Below, in pieces: positions 1-6,411 of a stretch of DNA of 11,104 nt (position 1 is the stretch's first letter; each line of letters opens with the position of its first letter). The notes under the pieces are model-generated. The model worked only from the letters and a program-made list of their open reading frames with translations. It searched no databases and was not told the origin of the DNA. The stretch is from the NCBI GenBank assembly GCA_937890355.1, contig CALACW010000142.1, positions 1-11,104 on the forward strand, written 5' to 3'. Both the position numbers and the translations under genes were made by a program. The DNA comes from CALACW01 sp002431305. Its GTDB lineage: Bacteria > Bacillota > Clostridia > Oscillospirales > Acutalibacteraceae.

Positions 1-1373
1 GAAAATATCTGCTCATATCGTCCTCGCGCCCGAACAATGCACTGCCCGCAAACCTGCAGGGTATCTGGTGCAATGAGTATGACCCGCCGTGGCACAGCGA
101 TTACCATACGAATATAAACGTTCAGATGAACTACTGGCCCGCGGGACCTCTCGGACTGGCAGAGCTTACCGAGCCGTTTGCAAAACTCATATGCGCACTG
201 CCCGAAAACGGCAGAAAAACAGCAAAAGCCTACTACAATGCCGACGGCTGGACGCTCTACACGATAACGTCGCCGTGGCTGTGGACGTCGCCCGGATGGG
301 GCGGAGGCTGGTCGCAGTACCCGCTCGGAGGTGCGTGGCTTTGCCGTCATCTCGTCGAATATTATAATTACACATCCGATAAAGATCTGTTAAAACGCTT
401 TTATCCCGTAATTTCAGAAAACTGCATTTTCAACATTGAATTACTCTGTGAGGATTCTGATAAATCATTGATAACGAATCCGTCCACGTCGCCCGAAAAC
501 TCATTCAGAACGGACGACGGACTCGAGGGCTGGGTCTGCAAGGGCAATACCATGGATATCGAAATGCTGTACGATAATTTTACGGACATGATACGCCTGT
601 CCGAAATTCTTGATACGGACGCCCGGCTTCGTTTAAAGCTCGAAAATTTAAGAGCCCGCCTTAAGAAACTTCACATCGGCAAAGAAGGTCAGCTGTGCGA
701 ATGGTACGGCGACTGGGATATGAACGCCCCCGAAATTCATCACCGCCACGTTTCACACCTGTACGGACTTCATCCGGGCAGTATGATTAACATCCTCAAA
801 TCGAAAGAACTTGCCTCGGCGTGCAGAAAGAGTCTCGAAATACGCGGAGACGACGGTACCGGCTGGAGTCTTGCATGGAAAATCAACTTTTGGGCGCGTC
901 TTCGTGACGGAAACCGCGCATTGAAACTCATAAAACGTCTTCTGTCACCTGTCGGAGAAAACGGCAGAAGCGTTAAGTACAACACCGGAGGCGGAGTTTA
1001 CCGCAATCTTTTTGACTCCCACCCGCCGTTTCAGATTGACGGCAACTTCGGCGCGGCAGCTGGAGTATGCGAAATGCTCATGCAAAGCCACGTTTACTTC
1101 GAAAATTCGTTTGTCATCGACCTTCTGCCCGCTCTGCCCGACGAATGGAAAGACGGCTCGTTTACTCATCTTAAGGCGAGGGGCAATATAACCGTAAGCT
1201 CAGAATGGAAAAACGGCAGATTGACAAAAGCCGAACTGACGCCTGAAAACGACTGCGTTATCAAACTGTACGGAGATTATTCAGTCTCCCCCGCCGTCGA
1301 TTTAAACCTAAAAAACGGCGTCACATCATTTAATGCGTCAAAAGGAACAACTTACACAGTCAGAATAAAATAA
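1..1373 (+). CDS. GH95-family alpha-L-fucosidase, C-terminal part (5' end outside window)
   Basis: The reading frame is open from base 3 with no start codon; 457 residues are visible, while GH95 enzymes are usually about 750-800, so roughly the N-terminal 300 lie upstream of the window. Family signatures appear in order: NLQGIW near residue 18, then HTNINVQMNYW with the N-x-N pair (residues 37 and 39) that matches the two Asn activating the water in GH95. Next come SPENSF (Glu about 165, the likely general acid), HRHVSHLYGLHPG (about 246), GTGWSLAWK..FWARL, and QIDGNFG (Asp about 346, matching a conserved active-site Asp). A beta-rich C-terminal domain follows. Known GH95 members are inverting exo-enzymes that remove alpha-L-fucose, or sometimes alpha-L-galactose, from glycans; the substrate here is not determined. 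The N terminus is absent, so secretion cannot be judged. The gene ends seven bases before a terminator. Family assignment is confident; exact assignment of the Glu is inference. Confidence 0.93.
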   Translation, partial: KYLLISSSRPNNALPANLQGIWCNEYDPPWHSDYHTNINVQMNYWPAGPLGLAELTEPFAKLICALPENGRKTAKAYYNADGWTLYTITSPWLWTSPGWGGGWSQYPLGGAWLCRHLVEYYNYTSDKDLLKRFYPVISENCIFNIELLCEDSDKSLITNPSTSPENSFRTDDGLEGWVCKGNTMDIEMLYDNFTDMIRLSEILDTDARLRLKLENLRARLKKLHIGKEGQLCEWYGDWDMNAPEIHHRHVSHLYGLHPGSMINILKSKELASACRKSLEIRGDDGTGWSLAWKINFWARLRDGNRALKLIKRLLSPVGENGRSVKYNTGGGVYRNLFDSHPPFQIDGNFGAAAGVCEMLMQSHVYFENSFVIDLLPALPDEWKDGSFTHLKARGNITVSSEWKNGRLTKAELTPENDCVIKLYGDYSVSPAVDLNLKNGVTSFNASKGTTYTVRIK

Positions 1374-1379
1374 AAAAAG

Positions 1380-1420
1380 CATCGGCGATTTACTTAAATT
1401 TTCGCCGATGTTATTTTTTT
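1380..1420 (+). terminator. Rho-independent terminator of the GH95 gene
   Basis: A 9-bp perfect stem (CATCGGCGA, 1380-1388, with TCGCCGATG, 1402-1410) and a 13-base AT-rich loop are followed by TTATTTTTTT. It begins six bases after the GH95 stop and isolates that gene from the downstream fragment. Confidence 0.9.
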
Positions 1421-1489
1421 ACTCTTATGGATGCATTTCAAGTCGATTATTTGTAACTCATTCCGATTCTATTGAAAAAATTTTTTTAA

Positions 1490-2530
1490 TTTAGTAAAAT
1501 ATTTAAAAATGTTACAATCCCCGCAGCCGTAACAGATATACAATACCTTGCATTCGGCTATATCAATAACGGACCGCATATTCCGCGAACCGGCTTTATG
1601 CCATCTTTCGGATACAGTACAGGCGATAAGATTGAAGGATTTACAATAACCGGTTATGACAAAACCGCGGCAAACAGATATGCAGATGAAAACGGATTTG
1701 AATTTATCTCGCTCGGAACATTCGACTGTGACCATGAGACAACACAGATTATAAACGAAAGTGAAGCATACTGTTACAACGCAGGCTACACCGGAGATAC
1801 AATGTGCTCAAACTGCGGAGTTATCATTGCTGAAGGTACTGAAATTCCCCAGCTTAAGCATGAATACAAGGACGGTTACTGCATCCGCTGCGATTCTGCA
1901 CAGTCAGAAGATACCGACATAGAGGAGCCGTCAACGGAAGAACCCTCTACAGAAGAGCCGTCAACGGAAGAACCTTCTACAGAAGTCCCCTCAACAGAAT
2001 CTTCCACCGATAAACCCTCAAGCGTAACGCCCGACGAGCCGTCGACAAAGGAGGAACCCTCCTCGGCAAATACGAAAGAAGAAGAAAGTTCGTCAGAGGA
2101 AAATACGTCATCTGAATCCGCGTCCGGAATAAAACTCGTTTCTGACAGTGTATTAAAACTCGATGAAGATAAAAAGAACATCGTTTTCGTTCCGTCATCA
2201 ACGCTCGGAATTACTGTCGCCGAGTTCAGAAAACAGATAGACGGCGATATCACCGTTACGCTTAATGACGACGCGCTGATTGCAAACGGCACTAAAATCA
2301 CGTGCGGTGACGTAACATACATCCTGATCGTCATGGGCGACGTTCAGGCGGACGGCAAAATCACGGCGGCTGACGCGCGCGCAATACTTCGTATCTCCGC
2401 AAAACTTGACACGGCAGACGCTGTAACAGCCGCGGCGGCGGACTTTAATTCAGACGGAAAGGTCTCCTCCTCAGAAGCCAGAAGCGTTCTTCGTTTCTCG
2501 GCACGACTTGCAAAGACGATGGAATCATAA
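1490..2530 (+). pseudogene. Headless C-terminal fragment of a dockerin-bearing LRR surface protein
   Basis: The first ATG is at 1598, but protein-like sequence continues in frame upstream to a TAA at 1487. This upstream part (starting near NVTIPAAVTDIQYLAFGYI) reads as the end of a BspA-like LRR region and contains no ATG, GTG or TTG start; no signal peptide exists. Numbering from the ATG, the order is: an LRR-end motif (ITGYDKTAANRYADENG, about 19-35); a Cys/His segment with C..H, CSNCG and CIRC pairs (about 44-102) resembling small zinc-ribbon-like modules of clostridial surface proteins; a Glu-Pro-Ser-Thr linker (about 108-180); a small beta domain; and a two-repeat dockerin-like domain (247-310) with calcium loops DVQADGKIT and DFNSDGKVS. 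The first loop has Gln where Asn is usual. Dockerins bind cohesins, but in gut Clostridia this type often occurs outside cellulosomes. It has its own terminator. An assembly or deletion artefact removing the 5' half is the alternative. A gene caller would report 1598-2530 as an intact CDS. Confidence 0.72.
1922..1996 (+). repeat. 15-bp tandem repeat encoding (E)EPST linker
   Basis: Five 15-bp units encode EEPST four times and then EVPST. Units alternate codon versions, so the longer 30-bp unit at 1922-1951 is repeated at 1952-1981 with 28 of 30 bases identical. This is the extended, probably glycosylatable linker before the dockerin domain; such repeats change length readily by slippage. Confidence 0.9.
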
Positions 2531-2574
2531 CCGAAAATTCCGCACTCAGAGGAAAGACCTGACTATATACAAAG

Positions 2575-2612
2575 AAAGCAGGATCGGATTCGCTCCGACC
2601 CTGCTTTTCTTT
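2575..2612 (+). terminator. Terminator after the dockerin fragment
   Basis: A 14-position stem (2575-2588 with 2594-2607, one A.C mismatch) and a TTCGC loop run into TTTTCTTTT. It begins 45 bases after the stop at 2530. The frameshifted gene on the other strand ends immediately beyond it, so it may serve both strands. Confidence 0.85.
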
Positions 2613-2952
2613 TCAGTTAATAAAACACACAGTGCTGTTAACTATAATCCCTGTACGACATCTGTATATATCAAGAGAGTTCTCAATTTCATGTTTAAAT
2701 AATAAATCATGCCCGTTTAAATCAAGCGTTACACTGCATTTCTTGGGTATTTCAGGCATTTTGGATTCAAAAACCGCATCTTCGGATAACTTAACATTGT
2801 AGTTTATATCCGGCTCAAATACTGACGGAATTGCTGTCAATTCCACAGTCTGAATTTCCATCGCCGATAAAAAAAGAGTAAATATCGGCAATAACGTAAC
2901 TGCGCATAAAAAGACAGCGGCTGCCCTTTTAAAAACTCCTGCTGTTTTTCAT
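2613..2952 (-). pseudogene. Frameshifted start of a secreted surface protein
   Basis: The ATG at 2952-2950 has GGTGG about nine bases upstream and opens MKNSRSF, then meets TAA. Removing one T from the TTTTT run at about 2931-2935 joins it to the downstream frame and gives MKNSRSFKRAAAVFLCAVTL followed by LPIFTLFLSAME, a textbook signal peptide (basic n-region, hydrophobic core). The mature part (about 80 residues) includes SVTLDLNGHDLLF, a motif common in beta-helix or repeat surface proteins of Clostridia. It stops at 2613, beside the opposing terminator, and is short, so the 3' end is probably also lost. Without the frame repair only a TTG-initiated 92-residue frame would remain, lacking the basic n-region. 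Either a real single-base insertion or a homopolymer sequencing error explains the break. The function is unknown. Confidence 0.65.
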
Positions 2953-3038
2953 ATAATCTACCACCGATAAAGATATATGTTTTTTGCAATTTTGAGATTT
3001 TAAACTATTTTCAGCCTTTTGTATTCATTTTACTCATA

Positions 3039-3067
3039 ATTTTACCACACACGAACCTGATATTCAA
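3039..3067 (-). promoter_or_regulatory. Putative sigma-A promoter of the frameshifted secreted gene
   Basis: On the minus strand TTGAAT (3067-3062) and TAAAAT (3044-3039) are separated by 17 bp. It lies just past the terminator at 3086 and about 90 bp before the ATG at 2952. The intervening 2953-3038 is AT-rich and I see no other feature in it. Confidence 0.5.
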
Positions 3068-3085
3068 GTAAAATTTAAAACAAAG

Positions 3086-3121
3086 CAAAAAAAAGAGGAC
3101 CGTACATTTGCACGATCCTGC
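3086..3121 (-). terminator. Terminator of the rpsT / small membrane protein transcript
   Basis: On the minus strand AGGATCGTGC - AAAT - GTACGGTCCT forms a 10-bp stem (two G.U pairs) followed by CTTTTTTTT. On the plus strand the two wobbles become mismatches and there is no T tract, so the direction is clear. It is the only terminator downstream of the minus-strand genes at 3438-3926. Confidence 0.88.
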
Positions 3122-3133
3122 TTTAACATTTCA

Positions 3134-3417
3134 TATAGCAAAAGAGAGTCGAACCCCATAAGGTTTATATCCACCCTCTTTCCGCTTCGACTGCGTTAAA
3201 GAAACTTGAAAGCCGTTAGGCTTCCGGCGTTCCTTTGCCTTGCCGAAACGAAAATATGATATTGATATAAACTGCTTCGCACCCAAAATACAGCGGATTG
3301 CGTCTATGAGGACAGTTCTTTCACGCAGGAATACTGACGCATTTCAAGTGAAAAACTGTTCTCAGAGACGTGAGCCGGTGCGTTTTGGGCTTATGGGTTC
3401 GACTCTCTTTTGCTATA
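3134..3417. repeat. 284-bp inverted-repeat element with Y-shaped fold (MITE-like or structured RNA)
   Basis: The ends are 23-bp perfect inverted repeats: 3134-3156, beginning TATAGCAAAAGAGAGTCGAA, and 3395-3417. After one bulged C (3157) they extend by ATAAG/CTTAT (3158-3162, 3390-3394). Inside are two arms. GTTTATATC/GATATAAAC (3163-3171, 3264-3272) closes a ~110-base arm with smaller hairpins. A 108-base hairpin (3282-3324 with 3348-3389, 23-base loop) pairs 33 Watson-Crick positions of 42, plus four G.U on the + strand or two on the - strand. TATA flanks both ends, compatible with a TA/TATA target duplication, although it is part of the palindrome. There is no credible coding frame. It sits in the 3' untranslated stretch between the 58-aa gene and its terminator. 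I do not recognise it as a known RNA or IS end. A non-autonomous transposable element fits the perfect ends best; a structured RNA is the alternative. Confidence 0.75.
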
Positions 3418-3437
3418 CCAACTCAAGCGATATCAGA

Positions 3438-3614
3438 TCACGCCACGGTCTCGGAGATGAACTCCTCGTCACAACATGAGCATGAAACGTAGTTCTCCTC
3501 ATTATTGCCGATCTGCTGTTTCTTCTCAGTGAATTTCTTAACGGCAAGGTAAATTGCTGCTGCTACACCTGCGATAGCGGAGATGACAGCGATAACTTTA
3601 AGTAACTTTTTCAT
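3438..3614 (-). CDS. Small single-pass membrane protein, 58 aa, Cys-rich acidic tail
   Basis: The ATG at 3614-3612 is preceded by AAAGGA at about -15 to -10. The product starts MKKLLKVIAVISAIAGVAAA, a Lys start followed by a hydrophobic segment (about residues 4-25), then a basic patch KKFTEKK (26-32), a polar stretch, and a tail containing YVSCSCCDEEF (42-52). The likely topology is an N-terminal anchor with the charged, Cys-rich tail on one side of the membrane; CSCC could bind metal or form disulphides, but nothing shows which. It starts 48 bases after the rpsT stop with no terminator between, so it is probably co-transcribed with rpsT. Short proteins of this general look (Lys-rich start, one membrane segment, cysteine tail) occur in Ruminococcaceae, but I know no function. 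The good ribosome site and coherent topology support a real gene. Confidence 0.72.
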   Translation of the reverse strand: MKKLLKVIAVISAIAGVAAAIYLAVKKFTEKKQQIGNNEENYVSCSCCDEEFISETVA

Positions 3615-3662
3615 TTGGAAACCATCCTTTCGTTGATAAATGCAAAACGAACGCCGAAACTA

Positions 3663-3926
3663 TCAAGCGTTTGATTTATTAAGCTTTACTGCAAGAGCAG
3701 ACTTTTTGCGGGCAGCGTTGTTCTTATGGATAAGTCCCTTAGCAACTGCCTGGTCAATCTTTTTCTCTGCGGCTTTAACTGCGTCTGCTTTGTCTGCCGC
3801 GTTTGTATCGATAGCTGCGTTAGCTTTCTTGAGAGCGGTTTTAAGAGCAGAATTTGCAGACTTATTGCGGGCTGCCTTTGTCTTGTTAACAAGTACGCGT
3901 TTTTTCGCTGATTTAATGTTAGGCAT
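3663..3926 (-). CDS. rpsT: 30S ribosomal protein S20
   Basis: This 87-residue, Lys/Ala-rich, all-helical protein has the S20 hallmark start MPNIKSAKKRV and the conserved C-terminal region KGLIHKNNAARKKSAL (about 64-79). S20 binds 16S rRNA early in 30S assembly. The length is normal for the family. The ATG has a near-perfect AAGGAGGTG site at 3940-3932, five bases away. It is transcribed divergently from gpr, the same arrangement as in Bacillus, and shares a transcript with the 58-aa gene downstream. Confidence 0.98.
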   Translation of the reverse strand: MPNIKSAKKRVLVNKTKAARNKSANSALKTALKKANAAIDTNAADKADAVKAAEKKIDQAVAKGLIHKNNAARKKSALAVKLNKSNA

Positions 3927-3958
3927 TATGACACCTCCTTCATCTTATACAGTTTATT

Positions 3959-3987
3959 ATAATACCACTTTAATGTCCGAATTGCAA
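3959..3987 (-). promoter_or_regulatory. Putative sigma-A promoter of rpsT
   Basis: Minus-strand TTGCAA (3987-3982) and TATTAT (3964-3959) are separated by 17 bp, with the predicted start about 25 bases before the rpsT ATG. I could not assign a convincing forespore promoter for gpr in the same intergenic region. Confidence 0.6.
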
Positions 3988-4054
3988 TAACTTTTTAAAA
4001 AAATCTGAAATATTCTTTTACCGGCGGGGCAAACAATAAAAGGGAGGAATAATA

Positions 4055-4909
4055 ATGAATTTTCGAACGGATATCGCGCTCGAACGGCGCACGCTTTTGG
4101 GCACGGAAAACATAAACGGAGTCGAGAGCGAAACGAGGAATTACGAAAACGCGAAAGTGAACGAAATCAGGGTCGTTTCCGAAGAGGGCGAACGTGCTAT
4201 CGGCAAGCCCCGGGGACGGTATATAACCCTCGAAGTACCGTCGTTTTCGCACGACTCACAGCTCCTCGACGGCAGACTGTCGGCATTGATAAATGAAATA
4301 AAAAGCGTACTGCCCGAAAACGGCTGTATAATGACCGCGGGACTGGGCAATGACGAAATAACCGCCGACGCGCTGGGTCCCATGTGCGCGTCTATGATAT
4401 TCGCGACGCGCCATATTTCCGACGAATTAAAAAAAGATATCGGCATGCCTAATCTTAGAAGCGTGTGCGCCGTAACTCCCGGAGTTCTAGGAAAAACCGG
4501 AATAGAAACATCCGAAATTATAAAAGGTCTTACCGAAAAAGTCAAGCCCTCGGCGGTAATTACGGTCGACGCACTCGCCGCCATGAAACTTTCAAGACTT
4601 GCAAGCACCGTTCAAATAAGCACAACGGGCATCTCTCCGGGGTCTGGAGTCGGCAACAGACGCGCCGAAATCAGCGAAAAAACAATAGGCGTGCCTGTTA
4701 TTTCAATAGGAATACCGACCGTTATAAGTGCCAAAAATATTGCCGATGAAATAAGTTCAAAGGATTCCGGCGATGATTTTTACGAAATGATAGTTTGTCC
4801 GAGAGAGTCTGATATAATAGTAAGCCGAGGCGCAAAACTTATAGCGCTGGCAATAAACTGCGCGCTGCAAAGCGATATTTCGGCTGAAGAAATGCTGACT
4901 CTGATGTAG
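4055..4909 (+). CDS. gpr: Germination protease GPR (peptidase family A25)
   Basis: GPR is the forespore aspartic-type endopeptidase that degrades small acid-soluble proteins when spores germinate. Visible signatures are RTDIALE at 4-10, GRYITLEVP (54-62), GLGNDEITADALGP (96-109, Asp105), TRHI (118-121), PGVLGKTGIETSEII (142-156), VITVDALAA (168-176, Asp172) and STTGISPGSGVGNRR (189-203). Asp105 and Asp172 correspond to the two catalytic aspartates proposed for the Bacillus enzyme. TD-IA (5-8) resembles the T-E-F/I-A cleavage site of SASPs and is the probable autoprocessing site. The propeptide would then be only about six residues versus about 15 in Bacillus, and total length is 284 versus about 370, mostly through loss of a segment between IPTV (219-222) and the C-terminal helix. 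The start has GGGAGG at 4042-4047 and an in-frame TAA at 4037, so no longer form exists. It is followed by spoIIP. Confidence 0.97.
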   Translation: MNFRTDIALERRTLLGTENINGVESETRNYENAKVNEIRVVSEEGERAIGKPRGRYITLEVPSFSHDSQLLDGRLSALINEIKSVLPENGCIMTAGLGNDEITADALGPMCASMIFATRHISDELKKDIGMPNLRSVCAVTPGVLGKTGIETSEIIKGLTEKVKPSAVITVDALAAMKLSRLASTVQISTTGISPGSGVGNRRAEISEKTIGVPVISIGIPTVISAKNIADEISSKDSGDDFYEMIVCPRESDIIVSRGAKLIALAINCALQSDISAEEMLTLM

Positions 4910-4980
4910 CATGTTTTACCGTCCCGGCGCATATTTTTTAAAGATAATACTATATAAAAATCTGCGCGGGGGCGGTCAAT

Positions 4981-6111
4981 GTGAATCAGAAAAAGTTTTT
5001 AAAACGGGACGCGCTGGTTTCCGCCGTTGTAATTATTTCATTTTTACTGACTTCGTTTATTCTCGGTTCGGAACTTAATTCGAATGAATCGCCCGGAGTA
5101 ATTACAAAACTTTGCGCAGGGATTGCAATGCCGTATAAAAATATAGGAAATATCGAAAAATCTATTATAAACAGCGTCTCCCCCGCCCCGGACATACACC
5201 TTGACGCTCCTGACACCGACAGCATTCTCGACGAACCGGAGGACCCGTATTCCGATATATCAAAGGCTGTCAAAAAAGCGCAGTCCGAATACGACGAGGG
5301 ACTTTACCCTGACAAAGGGAAAGTCGTCGAAAAGGACATGTCGCAAACAAAGGCGACGGATACAGTCGGAAACGTCTTAATTCAGAACACTACGGACGGA
5401 GAAAAGCCCGATTTTGAGAAAATGATAAATAACTTCACGTCGCTTAAAATCGAGGATAAATCACAGCCGTGCGTTCTTATATATCACACCCACACGACAG
5501 AATGTTATAAGCTCCTAGACAACGGCGTTTATTCTGAAAAGTGGCAGAGCCGTAACAGAGACCCGGCGCTCAATATGGTCAGGGTCGGGGATGAACTGGC
5601 GCGCGTTCTTACCGAAATGGGTTTTACTGTAATTCATGATGAAAATATTTACGACTCATCATATTCGGGCTCTTACGACCGCTCGAGAGAGACCGTTCAA
5701 AAGTATCTTAAAGAATATCCGTCGATAAAAGTAACGCTCGACGTTCACCGCGACGCAATTTATGCAGACAATAACGAGAGATATAAACCGACAGTCAGCA
5801 TAAACGGAGAAAAAGCCGCGCAGGTTATGATTATATCCGGGCGCGAGGAGGGTTCAATAACCGATTTTCCGAACTGGGAAGAAAATCTTTCATTTGCACT
5901 GGCTCTTCAAAAGTCTGTGCAGAATGATTTCGAGTCGCTTATGCGTCCGATTTTCTTCGCCCGCAGGCAGTATAATATGGACGTAACGCCGTATTCCCTT
6001 CTGCTCGAATTCGGGACGGACGCAAACACGCTCGGCGAAGCGGTCAGAAGTGCAAATTACGTCGGAAAATCGCTCGGCAATCTGTTGGAGGAATGCATAA
6101 ATGAAAAATGA
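4981..6111 (+). CDS. spoIIP: Stage II sporulation protein P, peptidoglycan hydrolase
   Basis: SpoIIP is the amidase/endopeptidase that, with SpoIID and SpoIIM, thins septal peptidoglycan to drive engulfment of the forespore. The product has 376 residues: an N-terminal membrane anchor (about 11-30), a variable acidic linker (65-160), and a catalytic domain from about 162. Likely zinc or catalytic residues lie in IYHTHTTE (His169, His171, Glu174), LDVHRDA (His256) and LLEFGTDAN (Glu343). Other family blocks are NMVRVGDEL (198-206), GSYDRSRETVQKYL (230-243) and FARRQYNMD (326-334). The start is GTG with GGGGGCGG about five bases upstream; no ATG is available before the membrane segment. It lies 71 bases after gpr with no terminator, as in Bacillus. 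The last 11 bases overlap the next small gene. Confidence 0.96.
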   Translation: MNQKKFLKRDALVSAVVIISFLLTSFILGSELNSNESPGVITKLCAGIAMPYKNIGNIEKSIINSVSPAPDIHLDAPDTDSILDEPEDPYSDISKAVKKAQSEYDEGLYPDKGKVVEKDMSQTKATDTVGNVLIQNTTDGEKPDFEKMINNFTSLKIEDKSQPCVLIYHTHTTECYKLLDNGVYSEKWQSRNRDPALNMVRVGDELARVLTEMGFTVIHDENIYDSSYSGSYDRSRETVQKYLKEYPSIKVTLDVHRDAIYADNNERYKPTVSINGEKAAQVMIISGREEGSITDFPNWEENLSFALALQKSVQNDFESLMRPIFFARRQYNMDVTPYSLLLEFGTDANTLGEAVRSANYVGKSLGNLLEECINEK

Positions 6112-6259
6112 GTACAAACGAATACTGTACGTCTACGCAGTTATAACCGCATTTTTAAGTTTCATATTTTTTACCGCGTCGGGAGTGTCAACGGCAAAAG
6201 CAGAAACACAGTATATAGAATCAAAAGAACAGGAGCAAATTGTAAGATATTCAGGTTAA
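6101..6259 (+). CDS. Small secreted or membrane peptide overlapping the end of spoIIP, 52 aa
   Basis: The ATG at 6101 lies inside the spoIIP end (11-base overlap) with TTGGAGG at 6085-6091, a strong ribosome site, so translation is probably coupled to spoIIP. The product begins MKNEYKRILYVYAVITAFLS and has a hydrophobic segment at about 8-26, then FTASGVSTAKA, which could be a signal-peptidase site (A-K-A before Glu35), leaving an 18-residue acidic/Gln-rich tail; otherwise it is a single-pass membrane peptide. In B. subtilis the gene after spoIIP is yqxA, also a small membrane protein but about twice as long; position matches, but I see no clear sequence similarity. I cannot exclude that this is the surviving start of a longer gene, because its stop codon falls in the first copy of a 37-bp repeat. 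Confidence 0.68.
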   Translation: MKNEYKRILYVYAVITAFLSFIFFTASGVSTAKAETQYIESKEQEQIVRYSG

Positions 6260-6340
6260 AATGAAACTTGAGTTTACGATTAACTTAAATTTTTAATAAT
6301 TTTAGGTTAAAATAAAACTTGACTTTACGATTAACCTAAA
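6253..6340. repeat. Two 37-bp direct repeats, each with inverted GGTTAA/TTAACC arms
   Basis: Copies at 6253-6289 and 6304-6340 match at 34 of 37 bases and start 51 bp apart. Each has AGGTTAA at its left and TTAACYT 27 bp further on, giving four half-sites; in copy 2 the arms extend to an 11-bp perfect inverted repeat, TTTTAGGTTAA/TTAACCTAAAA. TTGACT in copy 2 resembles a -35 box but no good -10 follows. The first copy includes the stop codon of the 52-aa gene. A 10-bp palindrome, TTGTATACAA, follows at 6351-6360. They could be operator sites, a small tandem duplication or remnants of a mobile sequence. Confidence 0.8.
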
Positions 6341-6357
6341 AATAGACAACTTGTATA

Positions 6358-6400
6358 CAAAAAACGGACGGTGATACACAATCGCCGTCCGTTGATTTTT
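6358..6400. terminator. Bidirectional terminator between convergent units
   Basis: ACGGACGGTGAT (6364-6375) pairs with ATCGCCGTCCGT (6381-6392) around an ACACA loop: 12 pairs including one T.G. A T tract follows on the plus strand (GATTTTTATT), and an A tract precedes the stem, which gives a U tract on the minus strand. It ends the spoIIP-side transcript and the LRR operon. Confidence 0.9.
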
Positions 6401-6411
6401 ATTCCGATTAA

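Noticed and set aside
1876..2334. 152-aa Ser-rich frame on the minus strand
   Set aside because: It is the antisense shadow of the low-complexity Glu-Pro-Ser-Thr linker in the dockerin fragment.
3395..3413. GGGTTCGACTCTC resembles a tRNA T-arm, suggesting a tRNA or tmRNA end
   Set aside because: The bases on either side of TTCGACT do not form a 5-bp T-stem, no acceptor, D or anticodon arms are present, and the motif belongs to the perfect inverted repeat.
3134..3417. RNase P RNA, large SRP RNA, 6S RNA, T-box or retron msr/msd
   Set aside because: The conserved motifs I know for these (e.g. GGAAGGAAGC for SRP, GGGTGGTACCGCG for T-box, GAGGAAAGTC for RNase P) are absent, and no reverse transcriptase lies nearby.
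3240..3479. 79-aa open frame on the plus strand
   Set aside because: It lies within the inverted-repeat element and runs antisense into the 58-aa gene; no ribosome site and no recognisable protein character.
4931..4965. Sigma-E-like promoter before spoIIP (GCATATT and AATACTAT)
   Set aside because: The spacer is only 10 bp where 13-15 is expected for sigma-E promoters.
6253..6340. CRISPR array
   Set aside because: Only two repeat copies with a 14-bp gap and no cas genes.
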